In this document: positions 11,990 through 23,318 of the stretch, one piece after another | Numbering within the stretch: position 1 is the stretch's first letter | Layout: each line of letters starts with the position of its first letter | Origin: Septoria linicola | Taxonomy: Eukaryota > Ascomycota > Dothideomycetes > Mycosphaerellales > Mycosphaerellaceae | Assembly (NCBI GenBank): GCA_024114885.1 | Contig: CP099422.1 | Span: 2,604,001-2,668,000, forward strand | Direction of reading: 5' to 3' | DNA length: 64,000 nt | Program-made: the position numbers and the translations under genes | The notes under the pieces: model-generated | What the model saw: the letters and a program-made list of their open reading frames with translations, nothing else | The model's database searches: none | What the model was told of the DNA's origin: nothing

Positions 11990-13807
11990 ATGTCTACTCT
12001 CTTCGACAAAGACCCGAAACCATACATCTGGCGAAATCGCCAAATGGTCATGAATCCCGCACACTTCTACTCCTTACCCGATAACCTTCTCAGACAAGCA
12101 CAAGCCCGCGAACTCATGGAAGAAATCTACTCAGTACCTCTCGACTCGCAGACTGTGGTTGCAGACCTGCTCGCGAACGAGAATGAAGACCTAGCACCGT
12201 ATATGTTCTACGAGGCAGTCAAATCTGGCCATGCGGAAGTCAAAAAGGCGATCGTGGATAGTGGGAAGGTAGGTCTTGGATCTGGACCAGGGAAAGGCTG
12301 GGATGACAGTGTCAGAGCACATCAGGAGCGGAGGGCACAGGAGGTCTTTGGCTTTGATGAGGCGGAGAGGACCGCGGGGCTGAGGGACTGGCTAAGGGAG
12401 TTTAATGGCGAGAGCAATACACTCATGGTAAGCGCTTCTCATCGTTGTTCTGGTTGCATTCGAGTTCTTGTCGCCGCCAAGAGAACGGACGTGTTGATCT
12501 GTTGGTAACTACAGTTCCATGCTGCTGTTGCAGGAGCAAAAGACATCATCCTACGATTGCTCGAACTCGGGATCGTGCCGAGCAGCGAGACAAATCTGTC
12601 TTTGGTGCCGCTTCACGCTGCTTGCTACAATGGTCATCTGGACTGCGCAAAGCTACTCGTGGAGAGCGGGATGAACATCAACTGTCGTGACGAGTTCGGC
12701 GGGACAGCTCTGATGCGTGCAGCCGTTGGTGGCCGGACTGAAATCGTGCGCTGGCTGCTAGAGAACAACGCCAGACCTCATTTCCGAGAGAGTCGAGAAG
12801 GCAAGTATAATGCGTTGGAATATGGCGCAGGTAAAGATGTGGAGATCGTGAAAATGCTGTTGGAAGCATGCGGATGGAGTCCAACTGCGCTTATGGGTGC
12901 GGCTAGCTTTGGGAAGATAGAAAACTTTGAGCTGATTGCGAACAAAGCTGGTCTACTCGCTCCAGAGAGTCCGGAGAAGGATGGTTCGACGCCCCAGCAA
13001 AGACATCTGAATGCTGAGCAGTGGCAAGCGGTTATAGGCGCGCTCGACAGGGGCGGGTCTGGCGGGAATGCTGACATAATCCGAATCCTCCTGGCCTTCA
13101 TACCGGCAAAGGCGGTCGAGAAGGACGATGTTAGGGAGGCTCTCGAGCAGTCAGCTTTGCGCGCAACGTCAGGAAACCATGCCGAGGTCGTCAAGCTCCT
13201 GTTGGACTTTCGCATTGCTGGAGGCGCAGACAAGGATATCGTTCAAGAACAGATCAACGAACTCTTGCTCGATGCTGCAAACACCAATGCTCTCGAGACT
13301 GTCAGGCTCTTGCTTGACAACTATGGAGCCGATGTGAACTATCGCGATCGACGGACCCAGACGAATGCTTTATACAATGCTGTGGTGAAGAATCACGCAG
13401 AGATGGTCGAAGTCTTGGCCAAGGAGTACAGTGCGGATATCCATCAGGGAAGTGGCAAATTTGCCAATGGGCCCACGCCGTTATGGCTCGCGATTGATAG
13501 GCAGTACGAGTCGGCGACAAGAGCACTTCTTGCATGCGGAGGCCCAGTCGAGTCTGTCAGCATGTCTTTGGTGGAAGGAGAAACGACCAGAGTGTACGTG
13601 TCTACTGAAAGGACATATCGAGCTCCGGTCAAGCTCCAGACTGTCATGAATCCCGCGTGGGATGATGAGCACTCGACCGAGAGCTTCTTGTGTCTCGAAT
13701 ATCCTGATGGGTGGCCGGGAGGCGTGCGACAGAGGAGACCAGATGCTGAGCTCAAAGATGATAGAGAATTGCGAGTGCCCGAAGACGGTGGTTTCGTAGT
13801 CGTCTGA
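11990..13807 (+). CDS. Ankyrin-repeat protein
   Basis: Exons 11990-12427 and 12515-13807 join in phase 0 across an 87-nt intron (GTAAGC donor, CTACAG acceptor) to 576 residues. The intron falls just before an ankyrin unit, so the spliced frame reads FHAAVAGAKDIILRLLELG. Further units follow, including VPLHAACYNGHLDCAKLLVE, TALMRAAVGGRTEIVRWLLE and ALYNAVVKNHAEMVEVLAKE, about eight in all and several degenerate. The first 140 residues are not ankyrin but helical and charged. Ankyrin repeats bind partner proteins; no enzymatic domain is attached and the partner is unknown. Confidence 0.85.
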
Positions 13808-14090
13808 CATCTGAGCGCCGTATTTGTTGAAGAGATACCAAGCACTTCGCCCTCCCCAGCCTACAATGTCGCTCACTCGCAACCATGTACATATGGCAAG
13901 CAGCTAGCCGGTGACAGTGACGACCAGCGTGGACGCTCCAATGTGGTCCCGAGATCTTATAATCGTGCGAGATCTCTCATGTCGTTGAATTCTTGCCTCG
14001 ACATCTGCCATTGGAAGAAGCACCCGAACGACGTCCACCGTACCACAGCACGTCGTGAAATCTGCTTTGCTCTTCAGCCCATTTGAGAGA

Positions 14091-14567
14091 ATGTCCAATC
14101 CACGACTGTCACGCGAAGACTTCCTCTCCTACATTCGTGCCTTCAATACACGCGATTATGCACACCAACACTCTTTCTATGCATCCAACGTCGTCCTAAT
14201 CCTCCCTGACCCTGCCATTCCACCTCTTCATGGCAGCGACGCCATCACTGCACACTACTCGGGCGTGCACCGCGTAGCCAAAGAGACGCTCGTGCCAATG
14301 GTTGTCATGAACGACAGGGACCATGTCGCCTTCCTCATGGAAGTGTACTTCCAGTACACGAAGGATACGGACGAAGGCGTCCATAACCAGAGAGTGAAAG
14401 AGGGCGACGTGTTCAAGGTGACCGTATGGGCGCTGTACGAGATCGATGAGGCGGGGAAGATGGGAACGATTCGGTGTAATCTGTGGGAGGAGAAGATGTA
14501 TGGGCAGGTGGATGTACAGCCTCTCATTGAGGAAAGTCGGTCGCGCGCGCAGGAGGATTTGAGGTGA
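14091..14567 (+). CDS. SnoaL/NTF2-like small protein
   Basis: A 158-residue single-exon protein. The ATG at 14091 is preferred over an in-frame ATG at 14055 because the family begins close to the SREDFLSYIRAFNTRDY helix. The pattern of helix, then FYASNVVLILPDPA, then strands such as HVAFLMEVYFQYTKD and FKVTVWALYEID fits the cone-shaped SnoaL-like fold, found in polyketide cyclases, dehydratases and small-molecule binding proteins. No other secondary-metabolism enzyme is adjacent, so the ligand cannot be inferred. It lies 284 bp downstream of the ankyrin gene. Confidence 0.65.
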   Translation: MSNPRLSREDFLSYIRAFNTRDYAHQHSFYASNVVLILPDPAIPPLHGSDAITAHYSGVHRVAKETLVPMVVMNDRDHVAFLMEVYFQYTKDTDEGVHNQRVKEGDVFKVTVWALYEIDEAGKMGTIRCNLWEEKMYGQVDVQPLIEESRSRAQEDLR

Positions 14568-14808
14568 TCGAGGTGAAGAGAAAGGAATCTGCTGAAGTCA
14601 ATTGATATGCTTGTCAAAATGCTATTCGGGTATCATTAGATGTCTGCCTGCTTGACTGCTGTAAATGTGCAGGTTCGTGTCGTCCATATGCCTCTAGGTA
14701 TCCTGCTCCTTCCAGTCAATGCTGTGCGACCGTTCCTCGTAATGCGCTGGTGGTGCCCTCTCTATCTCGTTTTGCTCTCGTCTCGCTCTCCCTAAGCCAC
14801 GATCGATA

Positions 14809-15443
14809 CTACCGGTCGGGGATCTGTTCGTAGTCGTCTTCTGGAGTCAGAATGAACGCAGCTCCGAGCACGCCTGTAGCGTTGAGGAAAAGCACAATCC
14901 AGCTCACGGTGCACAGAATGAACGACTTGTCCAGCACCCAGCCCACAAAGAAGCGGTTATCGTTCTCGTACACTCCAGCCTGGCAGATTTGTTAGCATAG
15001 AATTTCCTTCCCCGCTGACTGCCAGCACTCACCACCAGCGACATGGCGATCAATTGCACCAAAGCCACCACAGCGAGCATGGGAGACATGATCTTCCAGC
15101 CCACTTCCCTCGTTCCTCTCCCTCCCACTAGGATCGTGACATATACCACAACACACGCCAGCAGCAGCACTACGCTGAAATTCATCATAAATCCTGTGCT
15201 GCGCCATAGCGAGCAAAACGCTCTATCGTCTCCATGACAATCGTCGTATTGTGGAAATTTTGTGCATTTGCCTGTCACGGAGCTACATCTTTTATGTAGC
15301 CCGTAGGATATACGGATCGGATCGTGACCTTCGACGGGTGAAGAGTAGCTGATCCAGTTCGGAAGGGCGATAGAGGCAATTGTGCATGCTACAGCGCCCA
15401 GAAAGACCCAGAGGGAGATCCCATAAACTATTCTTCGCGTCAT
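14809..15443 (-). CDS. Four-TM claudin-like (SUR7/PalI-type) membrane protein
   Basis: Exons 15443-15033 and 14979-14809 join in phase 0 over a 53-nt intron (GTGAGT donor, TGCTAAC branch, CCAG acceptor) to 193 residues. Four hydrophobic helices are seen: the N-terminal ISLWVFLGAVACTIASIAL, MNFSVVLLLACVVVYVTIL, MLAVVALVQLIAMSLV, and in exon 2 FILCTVSWIVLFLNATGVLG. The first extracellular loop has W, GL and paired cysteines (GLHKRCS, GKCTKFP, DDCHG), the layout of claudin-like proteins. The C-terminus ends in TPEDDYEQIPDR. Without the second exon the last helix is missed. It is a plasma-membrane candidate; function is unknown. Confidence 0.75.
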
Positions 15444-18021
15444 GGTCGTGGTGTTCGTGGTGATAAGGTATATGGAGCTGAGATTGCGTCCGGAGGCCTA
15501 GGAGGCTATTACGAGGACTAGATTGCCCTTAGTGGTATTGTGGGCTACAGTGTAGGACCGAACATTGTGCTGTGTTATCTCGCTGCCTCAAGATCTGCAA
15601 TTCTGGCGGCTGGCTTGTGCCTCACCATCGTCATCGCACTTGTGATTGCCCACCTCACGTAGAACATACAAACTCAGACTTTCAATAACAACTTGGGCTT
15701 GGGAATCATGTGTCTAAAGTCTCTCACTATGACACCAGTCCCATGGTGGATCGCACCAGTATTTGGAAAGAGCTTACAGCAGCATCACCTCGAATCATCA
15801 GCTTGCATTCATGAGCCATGTGAGAACTCTTAGTAGACACATGTGGCTTATGCAGAATATCAGTAGGTTCAGTAGATCGTTCAGGATTTATGACAGCCAC
15901 AGAGCTCAGGACAAGACACTTTCGATCATGAGAGGCCGCATCTATAGCTGGATCAAAGTTTGCAAGCACAGTCAAACCACCATCGGAGTGAGCAGGCCCT
16001 CTACATGTATCATTTGAGATTCATGCCGCGCTGCTAAGGAGCTTATGAAGGCGAACAAGTGCCCTCTGGAATATTCAGAATGCCGTAGTAGCTGGTGCTG
16101 AGAGTCGTCTGATAAATGAAAAACTTAACTCCAGGACACTTTCTAAGGTAACAGGAGGCTCTTTCAACTCCAGGTTTGAACCTACAAAATCTGCTGCGTT
16201 GAGCTGCACATCATCGTTAACCTCTTCTGGCTGTCGCTGCCAATGCGAATCTTCGCATTCTGACTGTGCTTCCTGGTCCTCGACACTAATCTGGGACCAT
16301 CAGCGGTATTTGTGAAGTTCGAGCCAGCTGCTTCTCGCTACGACTGAGCATCACGTTCGTGAGGGATACGGCTTCGCTAGCCTCAAGCAAGACTGTCTTG
16401 CGTTGAACGATGACAGCGAGGCAGCGGTCGATAAGCCGCCGTGTCCAGCGTCTGCGAAGAGCAGTTCACGCCAGCTCTGTAAAGCTCTGATTGAGGAGAC
16501 GGATCAAAGATATTGCTACGCTTGCCATTTACGGGTATGAGAAGAATGATCAGCTCTCTCATGGAGTACCGTAGTTGATGATCACGATATCAATGGCGGG
16601 TCTTGGCCCAGCCTATGCGTCTTCTTACATTCACGTGTACTGATCGTGCTCGTTCGCAGCTGCGTGGCGTTGCCGCAACTCTGCGCAGTTCAGCATTGCC
16701 TCATTGCGAATTTGTGAGGATTTGGGTTTTGAGCACCTGCGAAGCACATTCTGACGTCCGGTATGTGCCGTTCTCATCTCGGCGCTGAACGCGTTCGGGG
16801 TCGCGGCCCTTTCGTGCCGGCAGCCAGCAAATCAGGCTGGCCAAGCGTGGCACGGCCATCACCAGTGTGGAGTGCTTTTCCTGGCCAGAACAGCTGTACG
16901 AGCACCACAGTGCTGTAACGTTGGCCCTCGTGATGTGTCGCGTCCGGCATGTGAGCCACTCCTGACTTCGTAGTAGGTAAGGTCGATGGGCGCAGCACAG
17001 CTGGCGTGGAGCAAAGTCGTCGGAAGCGCTGAGTCGGTTTTGACTGTGTCGCAACAGTCCTGCAAAGTCAAACGCCGCCACGCCAGCTCATCCCGTTCGC
17101 GCGCGGACTTCTGCCGCCAAAAGTGAAAATTAGAGATGAGCTTTGCTGCCAGCTTTTGCAAAGGAAAAAAGCTACGGACAGGTACTTGTGTATTTTCCGC
17201 CTGGTGAGCTTTGCCGCCGCTGTGGGTGTGATATGTATCGCCGTCATTGGCGGAACGTGTGCACAGCAGGATCCTGCCTTGTATTGGCCGAGCATCGGGT
17301 TGCCGCAGTAGTCGATAGCGCCAGAAGCAAGCTAGAATTCAGACGACCGAGTAACGACCGCTTCCAGGCAGGCTAGACCGTGAGAAGCCAGTATTTCCCT
17401 CCAGTTCGCTCACGAGTCACGAGTGTCCGAACGTGCTGTCTGCTTGTGCCATGGGCACCATCATTCGCTCTGCGACTAGTGCCGCGCGGAGGAAGAGGTC
17501 CGTCTGTACCTTTGTACGCATGATCTGATCACGTTCACATGCAAACAAGCTTACCGACTGCCACGCAATGCTGGCCGGTGCTCTAGTTAGTGTTCCTGCA
17601 GAACACTCCGTGAGCCACTGCTTCACATTCTAGCGTCGGCCGTGAAGACTACTACAACTCCCGCGCCTTCCTGTCGCTGTGTAACATTCGTCCTTCGCTA
17701 CTGATCGCTGCCCACGAGACGAAAATCCTGCTGTGTTCGACGCGGACCCGCACGAAGACGCTGACATTGGGGGCCTGGTGGTATTGCTAGCTGGAGCAAG
17801 ACCCATTTTATAGCGACCGTGATTGCGCCGACTACCACCTCATTGCGCAGTCATATGTCTTGCTTGTTTTGCTGAGAACAAAGGACCGATATGTGGTAGA
17901 AGAGTCGAAGCCACCCGGATTTCCCTGGATATTGATCGCAGCAGTCACGAACACGCGCATCAACATTGAGAACATCGAGCGACACCCTCGACAAGCATTC
18001 AGCTGTTACACCTCAGCAATC
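15444..18021. other. Gene-poor 2.6-kb interval
   Basis: Short open frames on both strands lack any recognisable domain, codon pattern or splice-compatible structure. I see no RNA genes and no intact mobile element. It may contain decayed sequence but nothing I can align. Confidence 0.45.
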
Positions 18022-19026
18022 ATGTCGAAGACTTCGCCGTTCTTGCTCAAGGCAGACGACGTAGACACCTTGGCACATTCCGATGGGTTTCAAATACTCC
18101 GACTTCACCTCAGAGATCACTACAGCTATGAGTATGTTGACGTTGGCAGCACTTCAACTGCTCGCATGATTTCTGACGAGTCGCATAATTTCTGACGAGG
18201 TTCTAGACTTTGTGATCGCCACATCCCTGCTGATACTGAAGAACTCGAGCGATGGGTCATAACTCGCGATGTGCTTCACGCACTACTTGTTCCGGTCGTC
18301 GAGCTCTTCGACAGAGCTTGTGGAGTTGCGTCAGCAATCACACATGCAACTAAGCTCGAAGACCTGGAGTATGCGTTCACTGGCCAGTCAAGAAGTGCCT
18401 TCGTCTGGTTGCAATGCTTTCTCAGCGCTGAAAGAGAACGCGACTGGTGCTACACGCGAGGATGTCCCGCGTGCGTTGTCGAGCACTCCTTGGATTCAGA
18501 ATTCACGATCAGACTACTCTACGCTGCCTGCCTGCTGAGTGATGTGCACTATCCGTTCACGATCGAGGGACCTACCCTTCCATCATTTATGTTCTTCCTG
18601 GATTCCGTACAGACTGCCGTCGAGGAGGATGAGCTATTCGGTGAAGGATTTCTGGAGCTCATGCAACCCAAAGCCGCTGTCACGAGAGACGGCATCGAAG
18701 AGCTCATTCACCAATGTCTGGAGCTGGACGTGGTGCTGTCGCAGCCATCTTCACCTGATGCTACTAGCCCTGCACCATCTCTGCCGGCGAGTCCGGTGGT
18801 TGGCCCATGTGGCGGTACGCCAGGCATCAAGATCAAGCGCAGCCGGATGGCCCGAAAACAGATGTCCCTCCAGCGAGAAGAAGCAGAATGGGTGGAGGCC
18901 ATGATGCAACAAGTGTGGGAGACGCTCCAACCAGTTGTCGAAGCAGGATCGATACCGGGGCAAAGCTTAGACGCGATGCTTAAGGTCGAGCCTGCAGTCG
19001 TCGTGAACGAATGGGCACCAGAGTGA
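18022..19026 (+). CDS. Hypothetical protein, two exons
   Basis: Exons 18022-18131 and 18207-19026 join in phase 2 over a 75-nt intron (GTATGT donor, TTCTAG acceptor), removing an in-frame TGA and giving 309 residues. The N-terminal two thirds are helical and acidic, with a Cys pair (DWCYTRGCPACVVE), followed by a Ser/Pro linker and a basic patch (KIKRSRMARKQM) before a final amphipathic helix. I do not recognise the family. The basic patch could be a nuclear signal (inference). Intron phase agreement and the intact long second exon support a real gene. Confidence 0.55.
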
Positions 19027-19568
19027 AGCAGCAAGCATGACAACGACCACGAACTCACGATATCACGAAATCCCTGCCAGACGTAGGATCTAGCCATGGC
19101 CAGGTGCTCGCATTCGTAGCAGCACGCCTGGGGAACGAGAATGACTACCGGTTGAGTGGTCAACACTCATCAGTGCTCAAGGTATGGCTTTACTTGAAGC
19201 CAAACATGGCTGTGTTTACTTCAGCGCCGAGTTTACTGCAGGGATACTGCACCGGTTCTATGATGCTGGTAGCGGGCGTGCTCTGCGTAGCTGCAGGACG
19301 TGACGGCAGCATTCGGTAAGGCGCTAGCAAAGGACGAGTTCTGAATCGAGCTCAAAGGGCCATAGAGTGAGGGACGAGAGCGTCCGCTACGTCCAGGCCT
19401 GCTCTTCAGCTAGATAATAGTAATCAAAGATTGAACTGCGAGACATAGTTGTGCTCAGCTTGTTACCGACTCTGATTGGCGCTCGCCCGCCGGACCCACT
19501 TCCGCTTCCACTTGATATCCAAACTTGAACTTTTGCTTCAACTTCTTGAACTCTTGCAACCACACAAC
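19027..19568. other. Intergenic with HUB1 promoter/leader
   Basis: No gene seen. The last 70 bases before the HUB1 ATG are CT/CA-rich (repeated CTTGAACTT-type words), typical of a fungal 5' leader. Confidence 0.4.
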
Positions 19569-20252
19569 ATGCCTTCCGACACCGAGACACGAGAGCGTTC
19601 GGCATCGCCAGCTCGTGACTCGAAGCCAAAGAAGAAGATGAGCGGCTTCAAATGGAAGGAGAAGCGACCTCGCGATGAAGAAAGTGCACCTCGCGACAGT
19701 GAGCGCCTAGAGCGTGGCTATCGAGATCGCTCTCCACGCCGCGAGAACTACAGAGACGACAAGCGCGATGGCGACCGCAGTGACGATAGCTATAGACGCC
19801 GGGGCAATTCGCGCGACCGCAGAGATGACCGTGCGAGAGACCGATCACCACGAAGGCGCGATGGAGGTGGAGACAACTATAGGCCTGGCCAGGACCGCGA
19901 GGGCGAGCGGAGGAGAGACGATGATGCACCTCGCGATAAGCCCGCAAAGAAAGACAAGAGTGAAAAGAAGGAGAAGAAAGACAAGAAGCCAAAGGCTATA
20001 CCTGTTTCCAACGAGCCCATGATTATTGTTACGGTGAACGACAGATTGGGCACAAAAGCGCAGATTCCTTGCTTGGCGAGTGACAGCGTGAAGGCGTTCA
20101 AGGCTATGGTGGCGGCGCATATTGGACGTCAGCCGCATGAGATTATGCTGAAGAGGCAGGGCGAGAGGCCGTTCAAGGATGTGCTGAGTTTGGAGGATTA
20201 TGGTGTCAGCAATGGAGTGCAGCTGGATCTGGAGCTGGATACTGGAGATTGA
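19569..20252 (+). CDS. HUB1: Ubiquitin-like splicing modifier Hub1/UBL5 with long charged N-terminal extension
   Basis: A 227-residue single-exon protein. Residues of about 152-227 match Hub1/UBL5: MIIVTVNDRLGTKAQIPC, VKAFKAMVAAHIG, IMLKRQGERPFKDVLSLEDY and GVQLDLEL. Like Hub1 it lacks a C-terminal di-glycine and so should act non-covalently, binding spliceosomal proteins such as Snu66 or Prp38. Yeast and human forms have about 73 residues; here about 150 residues rich in RD/RS/RE and KK precede it, resembling spliceosomal low-complexity tails. The start at 19569 has a good leader; an internal Met at residue 24 (MSGFKWKEK) is an alternative. Nuclear, pre-mRNA splicing. Confidence 0.88.
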   Translation: MPSDTETRERSASPARDSKPKKKMSGFKWKEKRPRDEESAPRDSERLERGYRDRSPRRENYRDDKRDGDRSDDSYRRRGNSRDRRDDRARDRSPRRRDGGGDNYRPGQDREGERRRDDDAPRDKPAKKDKSEKKEKKDKKPKAIPVSNEPMIIVTVNDRLGTKAQIPCLASDSVKAFKAMVAAHIGRQPHEIMLKRQGERPFKDVLSLEDYGVSNGVQLDLELDTGD

Positions 20253-21740
20253 GGAGGTGTTCAATGTGTGGAATAAGCATGAGCCAAAGTGCAGTAGCAC
20301 GGCTTTGAAGAACTATGGACGCTTTGGCTTCCGAACGGCAGGATGCTGGACCAGATCTTTCACACAGTGTGCCAAGAACGCGCCGACACGTTTGATGAAA
20401 TCGAGCACCTGGTACGAGGAATCTTTGGGGTCACCCACGACTGTCATCTGGTGCTTCACTTCATCGGCCTTGAGCGTTGCATACATAAGGGTCTGGACTC
20501 GCCTGACTCGACCATTTGTCTCAGGCAACACTCTAGCAACAACTTGGCGAAGTACAGCTGAGGACCTACAGCGGCAGCACTATTGGGCGGGTCAAAGACA
20601 GTATTTTTTTCCCAGCCTTTTCCAGGAGTTGCTGCATTCCCAGCTCTCGCTGCAATCACAGGGCTCATTCCCGCTTGTAAAGTGTGCAATCGATGCTGTC
20701 ACCTTTGTCCCTCTATTGAGCAGAAAATCCGCCGATGCAGCAGTCGCATTAAACAATGCCTTGCTGAGCTCACGTACAGCCCAGACCTACGGTCCACCCC
20801 TCTTGTGACTACCATTGAGCATGAATGTAGCACTTCAAGGACTTCGTCGGTGGTGAGCACGTGAACCTAAGCGTCCGGAAAGCAGGACCTCACTCTGCAC
20901 CACTTCCAGCCAATCAGGCAGTACATCCCCATTAGACATGTGCCTTTTATGGCCTGGACCTCGTCACGGCCGTCGAATGCGTAAAGTTTCACCATTGGCC
21001 CCAGCGATCTGACAGACGTGTCGATTGGTCACAACAGAACGTCAAGCGGCCGCGTGAGATTGGGCCACAGCAGCACTGATTGACATAACCTCTCTCCTCG
21101 CCATCGCGAAGGTACCGTTCTGTGTGACCGTCTTTATGGCAGCTCAGCTTCTGGCACAGTGCTGAGTGCCATTTGTGTCGAAGTGCTACACTTTCAGGGG
21201 AGTTCGTGAGCGTACCTCTCAAGTGACGCGCTCGAAATTCTATCCCGCGCCTCACACATCTCCAGATTACTTACGTGTGCTGAGCTCCAGCATATTGCGA
21301 CTCCTGGGCTCTGTATCCTGTATTGCCGCGCGAGCGTACAATGTGTAAGTGCTTCATCTCGCGCAGCGTCGAACATGACAGCTTCTTCAATCTCATTCCT
21401 GTGTGACCTCCACCGATCTGACCTACGCGCGAGGCCTGATTACATCTATGCAGGACCTCCAAAGGGCTTTACGGGAAAGCCGATGGTCCGCGCCAACTGA
21501 AGTTCTGATGCTTGAAACACCATCATGCGTCTCGATGCATGGATCGACATGAATTGTTGTGCCCAAGCTCCAAATGAATCGAACGCGCTTTCCACCAAAC
21601 AAACAGACCATTTCGCACTTTCCATTTCGACAAAAATCTCTCCCTGCTACCAAGACTTATACACCGACCTGAAATTTCCTCACTTTTCTGTAAGTAAGAT
21701 GCCTGGTCCGCCGGTATTCACTACCGATCACTCATTCACC
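20253..21740. other. Intergenic, one doubtful minus-strand coding patch
   Basis: Mostly featureless. On the minus strand at about 20820-20313 two overlapping frames look protein-like (one ends with KRVGAFLAHCVKDLVQHP; the other reads MSPVIAARAGNAATPGKG, faintly ankyrin-like), but I could not join them by a valid intron. They may be remnants of a gene. Confidence 0.3.
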
Positions 21741-21756
21741 AGGCCTCTAACACCAC

Positions 21757-21762
21757 TATAAA
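21757..21762 (+). promoter_or_regulatory. TATA box of the SANT-like gene
   Basis: TATAAA followed by GGGCCC and a CT/CA-rich transcript-like stretch from about 21765. The first likely leader exon ends at 21862 with a GTGAGT donor, so the box is placed correctly for a start near 21785-21795. Confidence 0.45.
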
Positions 21763-21921
21763 GGGCCCTTCTCCCTCGCCATCGACCGCAAAGACACACA
21801 ACGAGAAACAGAAACAAACTTCCTTGGGGCGGCCTCGCCTGCCTGAACATTGTTTATCTCGGGTGAGTTCATCCCACTCATCGAGTCCTCCCTCTCGAGT
21901 GCGTGACCGGCATTGACAACG

Positions 21922-22740
21922 CCCAAGCTGCCAGAGCGCCGTAACCCTAGCCTGGCTTGCGTGCAATTTTGCAGAGAGGCTGAGAAATCCGCGCCCTCCA
22001 GCGATGCTCACTTACTTCTGCCAACTTACGAGCGAGCAAGCTAACCTGTCTTTCTCAGGTACTCATCTGTAACCTGCCGTGGTGTCCTCTGCTCGAGCAA
22101 GTCACTCCGCCTTTTGTCGAGATCCAAGCCACTACAGCGCCATAAGCTTGAAATGCCTTGCGTTCAACTCTGTGGAGCTGACTTGAGATACTTGCCTTCG
22201 GGCGAGTCTCTCTTACATCCGCCAATTCACAAGCAAACAAGCTGACCTCTCTTGCAGGTGCTTTTCTATAACCTGCCGCTGCCGCGGGCATCCCCGCTAC
22301 AAGTAAGTCACTCCGATCTTGTCAAGTTCTAAGCCAACAAGGCGTCACAAGCTTGACCTGACTTGCGTTCATATCTGTGGAGCTGACTTGGAGTGCTCGC
22401 CTCAGGACGAGCCTATGTCACTTTCAGGAGTATACGAATAAGCAAGCTGACCGATCTTACAGGTGCTCTTCTATAACCTTCCGCTGCTGCGGACCTCTCC
22501 GCCTTCAGTAAGTGACTCCGACCTTGTCAAGTCCCGAGCCAACAAAGCGCCGCAAGCTGGACCCGACTTGCGTGCATTTCTGTGGAGATGACTTGAGCTC
22601 TTAGCTTTGACGGGACATCTGATCACTTCTGTTGTTCATAAGATGGCTAATCTGTCTGCTAGTACACATCTGTTCTCCCCGCAGCCCGTGCATGGCGTGG
22701 TCGCGAGCCGACCTCGACAGAACATCGCACTGGCTCCACA
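21922..22740 (+). repeat. Four tandem ~200-bp units carrying splice acceptors and mini-exons
   Basis: Diverged copies begin near 21922, 22124, 22331 and 22537. Each holds the block AAGCTGACC..CAG, a splice acceptor (exon starts at 22059, 22258, 22463 and 22663). In the first three a 42-45-base mini-exon follows, ending at GTCACT, GTAAGTCACT and GTAAGTGACT donors; in the fourth the exon runs on into the SANT-like coding sequence. All three mini-exons share TAA in the frame that would enter the coding exon, so they are untranslated or cassette leader exons. Confidence 0.75.
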
Positions 22741-23318
22741 ATTTGGAGCGACAGAGGGTCGGCGACGGTCAGATTCCCAACTTCGAGGTATGGACATCCA
22801 GTATGATAGAAGTGAGTGGATCTAAACTGACTGTATTTATACAGGCGGCTGCCACATCTGGAAGCTCAGTTTCTGAGCCTCAGAAGCCGAAAACTAAGCG
22901 TACTTCTATTCCCAAGGTATGCTGGCTCTTCTTCGCTCCGCTGTCCTTGAGCATACACTTAACATGACTGCAGAACACATCAGTAAACATCTCCCGCGCG
23001 CAAGCCAAAGACGCGAGGAAGGTCGATCGTCAGCGAGAGCGTCGCGTCGAACAACGCGAGCAAGGAGATCAGTTCCAGGGTCTACGCGACTCTACTACAG
23101 GTCGTGAATACACCTATGAGCAGACTCAATTCATCATCGCGTGTCACCAGAACTTCGCTGCTCAGCCAGCCACCATGGGACAGCGCATACCAATGGGAGA
23201 GTTGGCTGAACAATTCAACGGAAGATTTCAGGAAAACCCTCCTCGTACGAAGCAGAGCCTATCGAGTGTTATCAGTCATAAGGATGAGCTCAAACAGGCG
23301 AGGGCACGGTACAGTTGA
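22692..23318 (+). CDS. SANT/Myb-like helix-turn-helix protein
   Basis: Exons 22692-22787, 22845-22916 and 22974-23318, all phase 0, encode 170 residues; both introns (57 nt each) have GTATG donors and good CTGAC/CAG ends. The middle is basic and charged (KDARKVDRQRERRVEQREQG). The C-terminal 70 residues, from YTYEQTQFIIACHQNF through IPMGELAEQFNGRF to SLSSVISHKDEL, have the three-helix spacing of a SANT/Myb-like domain used for DNA or chromatin binding. The ATG is the first after an in-frame TAA in the leader exons, which fixes the start. Short proteins of this kind are common in ascomycetes; the target is unknown. Confidence 0.65.

Noticed and set aside
16165..16200. GGTTTGAACC looks like a tRNA B box on the minus strand
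   Set aside because: The flanking bases do not form a T stem and no A box or acceptor stem is found.
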